Source: a virus. Taken from it: DNA of 20,259 nt. Below the pieces are notes generated by a model that saw only the letters and a program-made list of their open reading frames with translations, ran no database searches and was not told where the DNA came from. Location: positions 1-20,259 of the IMG/VR virus record IMGVR_UViG_3300009079_001915. The stretch is one strand, 5' to 3'. This document shows positions 20,170-20,259 of the stretch, in pieces. The translations under genes were made by a program, and so were the position numbers. The stretch's first letter is position 1; each line of letters begins with the position of its first letter.

Positions 20170-20194
20170 GGTATTATCAAATGGAGATAATAAC

Positions 20195-20259
20195 ATGATT
20201 TTTACAGTTTGGCAAATTCAATACTCTAAAGCAGATATCGCAGCTATCAATGCTGAACA
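20195..20259 (+). CDS. Start of a hypothetical gene (3' end outside window)
   Basis: ATG 20195 after GGAG (20183-20186) and behind a promoter; open to the window's end with 21 complete codons: MIFTVWQIQYSKADIAAINA and onwards. Too little is present to name it. Confidence 0.55.
   Translation, partial: MIFTVWQIQYSKADIAAINAE

Overview
The window is a stretch of a T4-like (Myoviridae-type, marine style) phage genome. All supported genes lie on the + strand, most stop and start codons overlap (TAATG, ATGA or TAGTG junctions), and the core replication genes are recognisable: family B DNA polymerase gp43, recombinase UvsX, replicative helicase gp41, dCMP hydroxymethylase gp42 and dCMP deaminase. 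Three things point to an alphaproteobacterial Gram-negative host, perhaps Rhodobacterales: a DUF1127 protein, an F0 ATP synthase subunit c whose C-terminal half reads like the alphaproteobacterial protein, and KDO (lipopolysaccharide sugar) synthesis genes. The host assignment is inference.

Layout. 1-1005: end of an Hsp20/IbpA-type chaperone, a DUF1127 protein, a small protein, a phage-encoded ATP synthase subunit c and a one-helix membrane peptide. 1079-2155: five small proteins of unknown function, two of them likely membrane proteins, probably behind a T4-type late promoter (TATAAATA), ending at a strong terminator. 2201-9223: a promoter whose -35 lies in that terminator's loop drives gp43, a primase-like protein, a coiled-coil protein, then a carbohydrate block: KdsA, KdsB, cupin, cytidylyltransferase and a short nucleotide-sugar dehydrogenase. 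9107-12929: an internal promoter, then uvsX, a small protein, gp41, a small basic protein, thyX and a small protein. 12932-13879: a promoter, a MazG-like nucleotide pyrophosphohydrolase and a half-size Na/phosphate cotransporter, ending at a UUCG-loop terminator. 13937-15055: a promoter and four genes of unknown function. 15038-20089: a dATP/dGTP diphosphohydrolase-like protein, gp42, a full-length NCS1 nucleobase transporter, dCMP deaminase, an SGNH-hydrolase-like protein, a 356-residue unknown protein and a 28-residue peptide. 20141-20259: another promoter and the start of a further gene.

How the genes may work together. gp42, dCMP deaminase, ThyX and two pyrophosphohydrolase-like proteins form a T4-style nucleotide pathway that predicts hydroxymethylcytosine-type DNA. 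The NCS1 permease sits inside this cluster and could import pyrimidine bases. Three proteins (gp43 and the two large proteins at 18001-20006) end in nearly the same TLxxF-type tail, which resembles the C-terminal clamp-binding peptides of T4. This suggests that the two unknown proteins act on newly replicated DNA at the sliding clamp.

Regulation. Seven promoters share a -35 of TTTACA or TGTACA, exactly 17 nt of spacer, and a -10 of the TAGAAT/TATAAT type. There is no intergenic stretch longer than about 110 nt, and I saw no tRNA, CRISPR array, insertion sequence or minus-strand gene.
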